From positions 625,001 through 689,000 of the forward strand of contig JALGAS010000013.1 of assembly GCA_023078685.1 (NCBI GenBank): a DNA stretch of 64,000 nucleotides, read 5' to 3'. Position 1 is the first letter of the stretch, and each line of letters begins with the position of its first letter. The position numbers were made by a program, and so were the translations under genes. The DNA is from Neopestalotiopsis rosae (taxonomy: Eukaryota > Ascomycota > Sordariomycetes > Amphisphaeriales > Sporocadaceae). Of this stretch, positions 53,876 to 64,000 are shown in pieces. Under the pieces are notes generated by a model. That model worked only from the letters and a program-made list of their open reading frames with translations, made no database searches and was not told where the DNA came from.

Positions 53876-54194
53876 TCAAAACTGCTGATAATGCTCCATC
53901 TTTGCAGCCTGTTGCAATTTGGTGATTTCATCCTAGAACAATTGGTTAGCCATTGTTGTAATTCGACTAGTGACATTTTTTAGCAAGCAGGATCTAACAT
54001 ACTGGCGTGAGGGTTCTTGGCATGGTGCATTCCCATCGCCCACGCGTCCACTGTATCAGGTCAGAGGTTGACGCATGTTGGTTCACGATTGTGCCTACTT
54101 CAATTCCAGTTTGCCCCGAGCCAAACACGGATACCAGGAATTTTTTGAGGTTTTCTTCTTCTGCATAAGTGGCTCGGACGTAAATCACAGCCAT
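53876..54194 (-). CDS. Candidate two-exon small protein (82 aa), unknown
   Basis: The ATG at 54194 starts exon 1 (54003-54194). A 70-nt intron (53933-54002; GTATGT donor, TCTAG acceptor) joins in phase 0 to exon 2 (53876-53932), ending in TGA. The protein reads smoothly across the junction: MAVIYVRATYAEEENLKKFL, then GSGQTGIEVGTIVNQHA, TRGRWECTMPRTLTP, and after the splice DEITKLQQAAKMEHYQQF. It begins like a beta strand and ends in a helix, and has a single Cys. There is no signal peptide. I know no family. Composition and clean splice signals support a real gene; nothing in the context reveals its job. Confidence 0.5.
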
Positions 54195-55445
54195 GTTGAT
54201 TGAGTGTCAAAGATTCTGGGCTGAAGAAACACTTGACGAATTAAGATTTACTCGACAGCGAAACTTCTTTCATGCGTACAAATAAGTCGACAAAATATTA
54301 TCGCTGGTTACATTCCCGACGTGTGCGACAGGCTGTCAACAAAGCAACTTGAAGCGTACCAATCTACTCCGCACTCAAAAGCCGATCGCCACTTGAACAG
54401 GCTGCAGATGGCTTAACAACAATCTGCACGTAAGCGGGGAGAGGACAGCACATTGTGCCTTGAAAAAAGCAAATCGGATCGAGCGTGCCAATAAGCCCTT
54501 AATCAAAGAGACTCGACATGAGGCAAAGGCCGCAGTGGCCATGTCCACGTCTCGACCATCGATAGGTTTTTGAGTCGACTCTATGCATGTAGGCTTAGTT
54601 TCGGTGAGGTAAGCGAATAAAATTGAAATGCATGGCGAGAAAGATCTTTTCTTGACGCAAGACAAAAGAGTCATATCCAGCATTAGCTAGTAAGGCTGTC
54701 ATTCTTACCCTGATCCCCGCGCTGTACGTCTCACAAGAAACCGTGAAAGCCCCTCTCCAGGAGAGCATTCTTACTGGACAGTGTTCCGACTTTGCACCCG
54801 ACTTTGCACAGCCGCGTTACGCCCGCGCTTCGAATTGCTTCGGCTCCATTGTACATGAAAGTCACTGTGTGTTGACATAAGAGGTCTCCTGTTGAGAAAT
54901 GCCCGATGAGACTCTAGATAACGACAGAGCACCAAGATCGGAAGCCCACGCCGTCAAAGATGGATTGGGTTCGCGATGGCCAACGACTTCTCCCAGATGA
55001 TCTGGACCGCGTTTTCAAGTACGAGCCAGCGTCAACAAGGGTTCTGCGCATGCTCGAGAGCGACGAGATAAGCGACCGCTGCTGACTCCATTTGAGTGTT
55101 CATGCACTGATCCACCTATACAGACCTGTTTTATGGTCATTGAAAACAGACGGCGATTGGAACGAATGGATCAAAACGGTATGATGTCTTTCGGCGAGTT
55201 CGAGATCTTTTTTCAATGTTGACCTCGTTACAGAGCCGCCCATCGCCAGAAAACTGTCAGAGAGGTCTAGTTCTTCTGTAAGGATTCGCCGACACGATAT
55301 CTATAACGCCTGATAAGGAGAGAAACCGACGTCTAATCGATTATTTGAGCCAGCCTAGCAAAGCGTGTCGGTACTACGAGCCCTGAGCCAGTATGCCCTA
55401 TGAACGGAGTCGACCCGGATCTCTGGCTTCAACAGTACGAAAAGG
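54195..55445. other. Intergenic with possible decayed 5' exons of the CorA-like gene
   Basis: Coding-like sequence starts at an ATG at 54961-54963 (WVRDGQRLLPDDLDRVFKYE), is interrupted by TGA near 55083, and continues in another frame from about 55071 to 55224 (ENRRRLERMDQNGMMSFGEF). I could not splice these to the downstream exons without breaks. No other gene is seen. Confidence 0.35.
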
Positions 55446-56898
55446 GTGTACCTCAGCAGCCAGGTAGTTGATCACGAGACCCCGGAGTCTTCAAACGAGC
55501 TTGATACTGATTTCATTGTAGAAGATGTGCAGGCTAAAGCTGGCGGCCGTCGGGGCCTCAGAACCGTGCCATTCAATCGCAGCACTTTTGAAAAAGTGTC
55601 TCTGGCTTTCAACATGCACAGCTCAATATCTCGAGCTATCAGTCGCGCAGATTTACCAGTGTTCTCACATACAAATGCAACCATGGAGGGCATGGATGCT
55701 TTTGGTATGAAGTCTTCGAAACAGGCGATTTATGCAATGACAGCATGCTGATCAGACCTATAGTATACAATTGCCGAACGTCAAATGCCTGGAACATGGA
55801 TCTGGCTACGACAATTACATACTTTCCGCATTGTGGACTCACGTATGCAGTCTTGTTTGGATGCTCCAACTCCACAGAGAAGGAAATAATAAGGCGCTTG
55901 ACTCTAGCAAATGACGAAGTTTACCATCCCCTGCTTCTTTCCGGAATTATTGCAGAGATTGAGAGGCAGCGACATATTTACCACGTAGACAACTTGGTAG
56001 ATGAGGTAGAAGCCTTGATATTCGACTTGCAGGTTGTACCAGATGATGAAACGGGCACGGATGCGAAGGCAACAGAAAAAGCACACAAGAATAAACGCAA
56101 GAAATGGTTGGATGCGGCATACAATCGTAACTGCCTCATCAGTTGGCAGGCTCAACTCCAGAACATGGTCTGTGAGGCCGAAGCATTTGATGTCTCATTG
56201 AAACTCAAGGAGGTCTCATCTGATGAAGGCCAGACGATTCGGGACCATCACGAATCTCAAATGGTCTATGAAGAGACAAGACTTGAGCTACGTCATCCAG
56301 ATTCAATGGATTCTTCGATGACCATGACAGCATTTGCTGAACACCAAGAGAGACTGAAGGCAGCAGGATATAAGATAAAGACTCGCATTCGTGCCTTGAT
56401 ACAAGAGTACGACGAAAAGGTCCGCGACTGCAACATGAGGCTTGACGGGCTAGCCATGGCCACCCAGTGGGTAAGCAAACTGCCCGACCATATGTTGATT
56501 CTTCGGGAGCAGCAGCATTGCTAATTGTGGTATAGGCGCAAGGTGAGATCAACTTGGAAATCGCGAAAGCCACCAGCCGAGATTCCAAGCAGATGCGGTC
56601 CATAGCTATTGTTACCATGATATTTCTACCCGGCACCTTCTTTGCAGTAAGTTGACAATATCATGTCCTCGCAACAACAGAATGAACTCGATAGGCTCAT
56701 TATCTACAGGGCATGTTTTCCATGACATTTTTCAACTGGTCAGGTGATGGGAGCGAGCCAGTTATTTCTGGTTATTTTTGGATTTATATAGTGTTCACCG
56801 TTGTTTGCACTCTGCTGACCTTGGGTCTGTGGTATTATTTCAACACATATCGCCGATCTCTTCACAAATTTAAAGAAGCGAAAGATAATGGTGTATGA
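55446..56898 (+). CDS. CorA-like membrane protein, 5' end unresolved
   Basis: The 3' half is clear: an exon to 56470, an exon 56536-56646 and an exon 56710-56898. Introns 56471-56535 and 56647-56709 have canonical ends and are both phase 0. Two C-terminal membrane helices are visible (IAIVTMIFLPGTFFAGMFSM and YFWIYIVFTVVCTLLTLGLW), preceded by a long helical region with QEYDEKVRDCNMRLDGLAMA and INLEIAKATSRDSKQMRSIA. This is the layout of fungal CorA-like transporter-domain proteins. The CorA GMN signature is absent; the sequence reads AGMFSM. Upstream, a frame at 55446-55751 (FNRSTFEKVSLAFNMHSSIS) belongs to the same protein. Its link to the next exon (YNCRTSNAWNMDLATTITY) would need a poor GTCTTC donor, so a frameshift is possible. 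Mg2+ transport is not established for this subgroup. Confidence 0.65.
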
Positions 56899-58386
56899 AA
56901 CGAACAAGGTTGCTATTTAATGAGACATAACCTTTTCTTTCGTCTATGAACACTATCGGATCGAAGAAAGGTTTGTGAGCTTGATTGTGATTGGATGCAT
57001 TGTATGCCAAGTCTTGATTTCCGTACTTGAGAGTATCGTATTCTCCGCCGAGTGTGCACAATGGAGGGCGTACGGACACTTCTGCGGGGTGATTGTACCT
57101 AGTAATTGGGGAGGAGTGAATCACTGGGTTAGCTGCACCTCCTGGTGCGGTACCCGATTAGGACGATACGACACGACACGCTAATCACTTTGAATGACCT
57201 CGACTCATAGGTACTTAACAGCATAATCCTGCCCCCACAGACATCTGTTGTCTCAGCGACTTCTTTCTTTTTACACTGAATTTTGATCTTGATTTTCTTG
57301 TGTAACTTTCTGCGCAGTCAAATGGTGACGAGTACGTTTGTATTCCAATCCATCATTCTTTTCATTTGGAAAATGAAGACGATTCAAATTGCTATCTGGA
57401 GGGGTCAAAATGCACATAGCATCCGTGCACAAGAGGCCCCTTAGGTGGTCAGGGTACCCTCTCAGATAAGCCATAAGGGCATACGATATACAATTGAGCA
57501 ATCAGCTCATCACTGTATGAGATCGACTTCACTTAAGCCTGGCTTGCCTGGCTATCATCTTGTAGCACCAAATCAATAACAGTGTCCTGACGCGATCATC
57601 TAGGGTAGCGCGAGAAAGCGGAGCAGGTGCGCTGCAGCACGAATGCTGCATGGACCCAAACCGGGGCATGCCGAACGAACAATCAATCTACTTCGACGAT
57701 ACGCGAGAGTACGCACAGCGTGAAGACCGTGGCGATTCTATCTCGTAAACATCTTCCCACTCCGAAACGAATGTCGCTACCGGTAGAATGTACTTGGAAC
57801 GTGCCTACCCAAGTGGTGGGATTTCCGGCCCGTCAGAGTTGCCACCAGGCCCGGCCTTATCGGCTTCGTGGGCGAGGTCTTGGGGAATTGTGATCAGATT
57901 TTCAATACTGATCCTGCACCTCATGATCTTTCCAGTCGCCACAGCTTCCCAAGCGAGTATGGACGATTAATTCTACTTCCACCATAGCCGGCCCTTGCCG
58001 TCGCCGTCGCACGCAACGTTACCAGGTACCCCGCGTTTTCCTTGCTAGAACCGTTGTTCGCTCTCCCGGATCTGGCCACCCTGCAGATGACCATATTGGG
58101 AGGCCATGAGTGGTTATCTAGGGATGTATAACCTTGTCTTTGAGGGCAGCAAGGGAGACGCTAGCGTGGCACAGCATCCTCTGTCCGGGACACCAGTACG
58201 GAAGCGGTTGCCACCATTCACGAAGCGACGTTCTTATCAAATCGGCTGCCATCCAAACGGCCAAGGTTCCCCGCGCCGCAACTGCCATAAAGTTTGAAGC
58301 ATTGGCTGCTCCAAAATGGCTAGAAATTGATGCTCAGAACTCCATCCTCTGCTCGGTATTGCGAAAAGTCGCTTAAATTCGACAAG
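56899..58386. other. Intergenic upstream of the OPT transporter
   Basis: About 1.5 kb. It includes an isolated protein-like frame without ATG at 57787-57987 (listed separately). Nothing else is supported. Confidence 0.45.
57787..57987 (+). other. Orphan coding-like segment
   Basis: An open frame of 66 codons between a TAG at 57784 and a TAG at 57985, without an ATG. It reads like real protein (RPGLIGFVGEVLGNCDQIF, then DLSSRHSFPSEYGRL). It may be an exon or gene relic. The family is not recognised. Confidence 0.25.
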
Positions 58387-61232
58387 ATGGGCGAGTTGGA
58401 AATTACCGACGATTTGAAGACGGTCGACGTACACGAAAAGACTGATGCCTCGTCTGAACGATGGGAACCATCTTCCGAGTGGTTGGCCCGCTTCATTGAT
58501 GAGTACAGCGGGCGACATGGCGGAGACACTGAGACGCTGCCACCGGGTTCTGACCCGAATCGTGTGGCCGCTGTCATTTTTACCATGAACGAGGAAGAAT
58601 CCGTCATAGCTCTCAAGTCGTTGATTGACAGCCAGTCGCAAGACTACACTTTCGACCATGTTCAGATGAACCGAATCAAGCATTTGATCCAGGGCAATGA
58701 AACCTGCGAAATGGAGTACGGCGAATGGTCTTACGAAGTGTGCAAGACTGCAGGTCTCATGCACAATTGGTCTCCTTATGCCGAAGTCAGAGCTGTCACC
58801 CTACCGTACGATGATCCTGAAGAGGCATGTGAGAGTCTTCGAGCCTATTTTCTCGGCTTCTTCTGGGTCTGCGTCTGTACGGCCGTCAATACATGTAAGT
58901 CTCGACAAGGAATGGGCAACGTGAATGTGGTTGTGCTAACACAGGTTTAGTCTTTAGTCCACGACAACCGGGCATCTCCATTCCGAACCAGGTCGTCCAG
59001 TTGCTCTTGGTTCCCATGGGTCGCTTCATGGCTTCGGCACTTCCCGATTGGGGGTTGACTATTCGAGGCACGCGGTACACTCTGAATCCTGGACCATGGA
59101 CTTCGAAAGAACAGCTTTTCGCGACGATCATTTTCTCCGGAGCATCAACCATTGGCAACTTCACCGGACTGCTTGTGATGCGCCTCCCAATCTTCTTCAA
59201 TCAGGAATGGGCCGGGTTCGGCTTTGCGATCGCTCTTGCTCTTGCAAACCAGATTTATGGTCTAGGTATGGCTGGTATCCTCCGACGTCTGACAGTGTAC
59301 CCCATTGAGGCAGTCTGGCCGAGTGTTCTTCCTACCCTTGCCCTGAACCGCACTCTGATCAACGCCGATAACAAACGTGAAACGATCAATGGATGGACCA
59401 TGACCCGATACGTGTGCTTTCTCATCGCAAGTGTCGTCTTTCTCATTTACTACTGGGTCCCGAACAAGTTTTTTGAGGCACTACGCTTGTTCAACTGGAT
59501 GACCTGGATTGCTCCTAATAACATCAACCTCGCGATCGTTACCGGCTCCTATGGCGGTATGGGCTACAATCCGATTTCCAGTTGGGATCCGAATGCCTCG
59601 GGCTCGACAGCCATGAACTCGCCATTCTTTGCGTATGATTACACAATCCTGACATTAAGTGACCTTGGAGCTGACTATGCTTACAGACAACTTCAACAAT
59701 ACGTCATGCGCGTGATTGGGGGCATCGTGATCATGATCATGTACTACAAGAACGCCTTCTGGTCGGCGTTTCTACCCATCAATTCTAATGGCGCGTTTGA
59801 CAACCAGATGAAGTCTTACAATGTCAGCGCTGTGCTCAATGATGATAATCAGGTCGACATTGATAGCTACAAGAACTATGGTCCCCCATATTATGCGATC
59901 GCAAATCTTTTTGTCACCGGCGCCAACTTCATATACTACACGTTCTCCATCGTCTACGTATTTGCTAAGTACTGGAAAGCTCTGAAGAAGGCTTTTGTGG
60001 GGATGGTTGTCAACACAATCAAGCGTCAGTCCATATACACGGGCTTCGAGGACGGCCATACCCGGTTGATGCGTCGCTACAAAGAGGTGCCAGAGTGGTG
60101 GGTAAGTAGCTCGCAGTAACGCTCCACAACTTTGGGTACAAGACAGGCTAACAACGGACAGTATGGAATTGTCTTTGCATTTGGTTTCATCATCAGCATC
60201 GTTTCAGTGACGGCTTGGCCTACTCAAACACCCTGGTACTCAATCATTGGCGTTACTGGCATTGGGGCACTATTGACGATTCCCTGGGTAATCATTGAGT
60301 CGATCGCAACAACCGGAATCAGCCTCAATGTCATCTGGCAGTTTCTGCCCGGTCTTTGGTGGCCTGGCCGGCCCCTCCCACAATTGGTTATTCTCATGCT
60401 TGGCGGAGCATTCGAACAAATGGCCGGCGGCTTCACGGCTGACTTGAAGTATGCGCATTATGCCAAGCTGCCACCACGGGCTGTATTCCGAGGCCACATC
60501 GCGGCATGCGTTGTCAATTGCTTCATCTACTGCGCCATTCTACAGGTTATGCTAGTCTACTTCAATGAGGACAATACTCTGTGCCAGTGGAACAACAAGG
60601 AGCACATGGTATGCAACTATGCCAACCAGGTCTTTGCTTCAGTCATCTTCTTTGGTGCGTTTGGAACCAACAATATGTTCAAGCTGTATCCCGGTCTCCC
60701 GTGGTGCTTCTTGATCGGCGCCCTTCTCGGGGCGGCATGGGTCATTGGCGAGAAGGTCCTGCCCCGCTTGCGCCAGCACCTGCAAGCGAAAATGGACGAG
60801 AAGCGATTCTTTTCCTTCGACAAATATTTCTGGCAGCCCGCTGAAAGTGTCATGAGCTGCCTCAACCCCGCAATTGCCCTGTCGGGAGCATTGCAATGGA
60901 CTGGCAACAACAATCTTACCTACGCGACGCTCGGCATCTATATTGCCTGGTACTTTCAGTACTATCTCAAACGTCGGTACACAGCTTGGTGGGGAAAGTA
61001 TGCATATATCATCTTTGCCGGTCTCAGCGTGGGTGTCGCTATCTCCGGATTGATCACGACGCTCGTCTTCAGCTTTGGCGCTGGAAAAAATGCGTCGCTT
61101 AGCTGGTGGGGGAACGATGTGGCACAGCAGGGCCTGGACTGGCAACTATACAACAATAATGCTTCTCTCTTGCCCTTGCCAAGTTCGGGATACTTCGGTC
61201 TTTCCCCCGATCAGTATCCCCTTGATTGGTAA
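58387..61232 (+). CDS. Oligopeptide transporter (OPT family)
   Basis: Three exons: 58387-58894, 58945-60101 and 60162-61232. Introns of 50 nt (GTAAGT...ACAG, phase 1) and 60 nt (GTAAGT...ACAG, phase 0) give about 911 aa. The ATG at 58387 (ACAAGATGG) is preferred over one at 58330. A ~140-residue cytosolic N-terminus leads to the OPT entry block SPYAEVRAVTLPYDDPEEA. About a dozen or more hydrophobic segments follow, with family motifs NPGPW (residues ~217-221) and KLPPR (~657), a variant of KIPPR. Splicing restores the TM1 junction (NTC then LVFSPRQPGIS). OPT proteins are proton-coupled importers of small peptides, glutathione or metal chelates at the plasma membrane. The substrate here is undetermined. 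Confidence 0.94.
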
Positions 61233-61720
61233 CGGGACCTGTGCTCGGAAAAGACGATGAAGATCACACAGCCCAATAATTGTAACAAGGGATATCCGTG
61301 AATGTCTTTGTATATAGCCTGCGCGGTAGTATAGTGAGACGTTGCCGTACTAGATGTCTACGAGTGAACACAAAATTGTGTGGAAAATGAGAAATGAGGA
61401 GAAAGAAGAATAAAACAAGTGACAGAAAACGAAGCTCTGAAATGAATAGGGCCAACTTGTGTGTAAAAGTTGCTGCTTTTCTGTTTGCCAATGTGCAGCC
61501 ATGACCCCAAGATCTCCAAAAGGATACACCAAATTTCCGTGTCCAAGCTGTTACCAGCAATTTCTGTGATAACCTGAAGTCACGCTTCATACCCTTGTAA
61601 CAAGTCTATGTAGTGTTCAGCCACATGGTGTCTTGCGCATACGAAATAGACGTCTTTTCCGTGTTCGAAACAGTTGCACCAAGATGCGGATTATGACCGC
61701 TCAGCTTATGCATGTTTCAG
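61233..61720. other. Intergenic between convergent genes
   Basis: About 490 bp between the stop codons of the OPT gene and the right-edge gene. No feature is seen. Confidence 0.55.
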
Positions 61721-64000
61721 TTATGGAATTCTCGATTTCTTCTTTCCTGCATCTGATTTCGGCCAAAGCCTCCAGGAGTGATTGCTCTCGGAAGACGTGG
61801 CCTTCGACTTCTGAGTCTGTGGCACATTCCCCATCTTCTTCTTCAACCCATTGAAATGTTCCATTATTCGTCCCACGCCTTTGCGTGGGACAGAATCTGT
61901 CGGCTGGGTTGGAACAGTCTGGGTAGGTATTTCAGCCTCATAAAGCGGACCAACTATACTCGGTTGCTGGTTCTCGCTATCAGCTGGTGGATCTTCGTGT
62001 GGTGCAATGACCTTCGGAATTGACATCGAAATTGGTGTTGGCGGTTCCCTGGACGACACGGATGATTCGTTTACCTGTATGGAGCTGTCAAAACCGTAAC
62101 TCGCAGAAGTGGATGTGCCCACAGGCTGTGAATCTTGTGGCTCTTGGCTGCGCTGAGTTGCAAATTCTAGAGAACTTTCCAGAGACCTTAATATCGTACT
62201 TTCTGGAACTTCAGAAGAGCTTTCGTCGTCGTCTCGTATCACTTCATTTCCTTGATTTGGCCAACGAAAGCAGCGAAATGGATCAGACAAATTATGTCCG
62301 AAAATGAATGCCGCGGTTTTCCTTTGACCGAGCCTATCCGGTGCTCTGATTGTATTGAAATGCTTCCAGGTGCTTGGCCAGAGCATTTGAACTGGGATAT
62401 TATGCTTCGCTTCGGACGACTCAACTCCTCCGCAGGGACACACGTCTGGCGTATGCCAGTACACGCCGTGGACAAGCATGGCGGGACGCCTGTATTTGTC
62501 GCCGTGTACGTCTCTTACTGCCATGAGGTCTGTAGCATTCGCGGTCAGATAGTATTGATCCTTCGGAACTGTCTGCCATCCTTGGCAAAGGCCATTTGTT
62601 TTCTCTGGTTGGATTAGGTCACCAAAACCCCTTCCAAACAGGGTTACCGCATTGATGTACCTGATAAAGTCCACCCAGCCCCAGCCAGACTTGCCCAACT
62701 TGAGTAAGCGAGGCGAAGGGTCACGGTCGTTGACAAAGTCTGCGAAGTCCCAACCTTCCAATTCTCTTCGTACATGACCCTTCAGCTTTATGCCATTCTG
62801 GCCGGCGTATTGAACTTGATAGTCAACGACCTGCTGGAGATAGTCCATGTCGTCCTCCACAAAATCTTCAAAAAGGCGGTGACGCGTTTTTGTAGTGAAG
62901 GTTTCTTCCTCCGTAGTTCTTTTCTCCGTGACTCTTTCGGAGGGTCCGGTCTCGACAGAAAGCTTTCTGTTTCCCTTATGGCTTAGAACCTCAAACGCAG
63001 ACTCGGTGGGGTGGTGTTCATTGGAAGCTTCCGTGATTTCACTGAAATCGAGTATAATCTCGGTGAACTTTTTGGACTTGAGATGTTTCAGACGAGTGCG
63101 GACCAGATGCAAGAGCGCCGAGGTTCCGTTGACAAGCCATCCTCTGTTATCTGCTACGTCCCATAAGATGACATATTGCTGCTCGAAGAATCGAAGCATT
63201 TTATCATAACCGTCACGAACCAGGTGTAATGGCCGGTTTTTGACGGAGATGCTCACACTCATACCGAAGGAAACCAACTTCCCCCCTGAAAGCGAAGCTT
63301 TGTCGAAGATGTTATCATTGCCTGGTCGGGGAAGCCCCGAACCCTCAATATAATGGTTTGCCTCAGGAGCGCCTTCGAAATTTGTCAGCCAAGCTTCTCG
63401 ATTGCGCAATAAAAAAATAAGTAAGGCACATTTTCTTACCAGCATAATATCTTGCTGACGAGCACCAACCAATGACATGTCGATGGGTATCAAGCATCCC
63501 AAGGGGCAAAGAAGCCATCTCTGAAGCAGGAGCTTCGAAGAAAGGTATTCTGCTTCCGTCGGAATGAAATTCATAGTGCCAGATAAAGAAGTCTCCGACC
63601 TGCTTGACCACAGACAGCATCGTTGCAAAGCCTTTAAGAACTATCTTGCCGTCAAACGTTCTTGCACGATTAGACCCAGATAAGTAGGCCATGATGTCAA
63701 GAGGCATCTCGATTCCAAACCCCTTCACTGTCTTCCCACGAATGGGAAATCCAGTGACGATGACGGGGTTTCGAAGCATGTTGTGCCAACAGCTCCCCGA
63801 AGTGTCAGCAAAACTCATAGGACTATGAAGCTTGAATTTTACCGCAAAGGTACGTGTATCGTCTTTATCATCTTGAACCTGTTCTTTGATTATAGATGGA
63901 TAGCATTCGCACAAGCCCTGCTCGGAATCCTCGGGGGCAGAGCGAAGAGCGGCACCAATCCAAGCCAACTGTTGCCCTACCTCAGCGACGGCATCAGCAA
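61721..64000 (-). CDS. Large uncharacterised protein (5' part beyond the right edge)
   Basis: Two exons are visible: 63440-64000 (frame open to the edge) and 61721-63372. The 67-nt intron (63373-63439; GTAAGA donor, CGAAG acceptor) joins in phase 1. About 737 residues are seen. Ordered parts include CWHNMLRNPVIVTGFPI, GFGIEMPLDIMAYLSG, LDTHRHVIGWCSSARYYAG, GSGLPRPGNDNIFDKASLSG and LWDVADNRGWLVNGTSALLHL. From memory this block order recurs in uncharacterised proteins of filamentous ascomycetes, but I cannot name a domain. A mid-part has EGWDFADFVNDRDP and GWGWVDFIRYINAVTLFGRG. The last ~170 residues are disordered with a basic C-terminus. There is no membrane segment. Function unknown. Confidence 0.75.

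Overview
The window is nuclear DNA from a filamentous ascomycete. Genes are separated by kilobase-scale non-coding stretches and carry short introns (about 46-93 nt, one of 225 nt) with GTAAGT-like donors and CTAAC/CTGAC-like branch sites. The protein families also fit: a rhodopsin-like integral membrane protein with an IDDWLM motif, an F-box protein, a heme-thiolate peroxidase, CorA-like and OPT transporters, and AT-hook and kinase families of Pezizomycotina. Sordariomycetes, probably Hypocreales, is my best guess, but no marker settles it.

The left part (0-24 kb) is mostly ordinary chromosome. It holds the 3' part of a disordered/coiled-coil protein, a rhodopsin-like membrane protein, a tandem-J-domain protein with a membrane anchor, the mitochondrial prolyl-tRNA synthetase (AIM10) head-to-head with the 60S assembly factor MAK21/NOC1, a small conserved protein, a hotdog-fold thioesterase and a protein rich in PY-like motifs. 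Between the last two, 19-23.5 kb is gene-poor and contains decayed coding sequence.

The middle (24-38 kb) looks like accessory, decaying DNA. It has three tandem, damaged copies of a gene whose motifs (GCxxAQK..NR, intron, NGYxxIAPI, GAHRL, SHL, CH....CINP) look like a fungal His-Me finger/zinc-binding-loop endonuclease family. Two copies carry the same TAG where the third reads CAA. Long homopolymers (24-43 nt) and short direct repeats surround them. Intact genes here are a three-exon secreted heme-thiolate peroxidase and an F-box protein.

The segment 38-45 kb is core metabolism: APS kinase (MET14), convergent V-ATPase subunit C (VMA5) with a 37-bp internal duplication read in two frames, and a large AT-hook protein.

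The right part (45-64 kb) is a second accessory block: two tandem related protein kinases, a CorA-like membrane protein with an unresolved 5' end, an OPT oligopeptide transporter and, running off the right edge, a large uncharacterised protein. By splicing by eye I also propose four small multi-exon genes (60-82 aa) that single-frame ORF finding misses: 46244-46626, 47061-47289, 53876-54194 and, weakest, 36976-37248. I recognised no tRNA, rRNA, CRISPR array or intact transposon.
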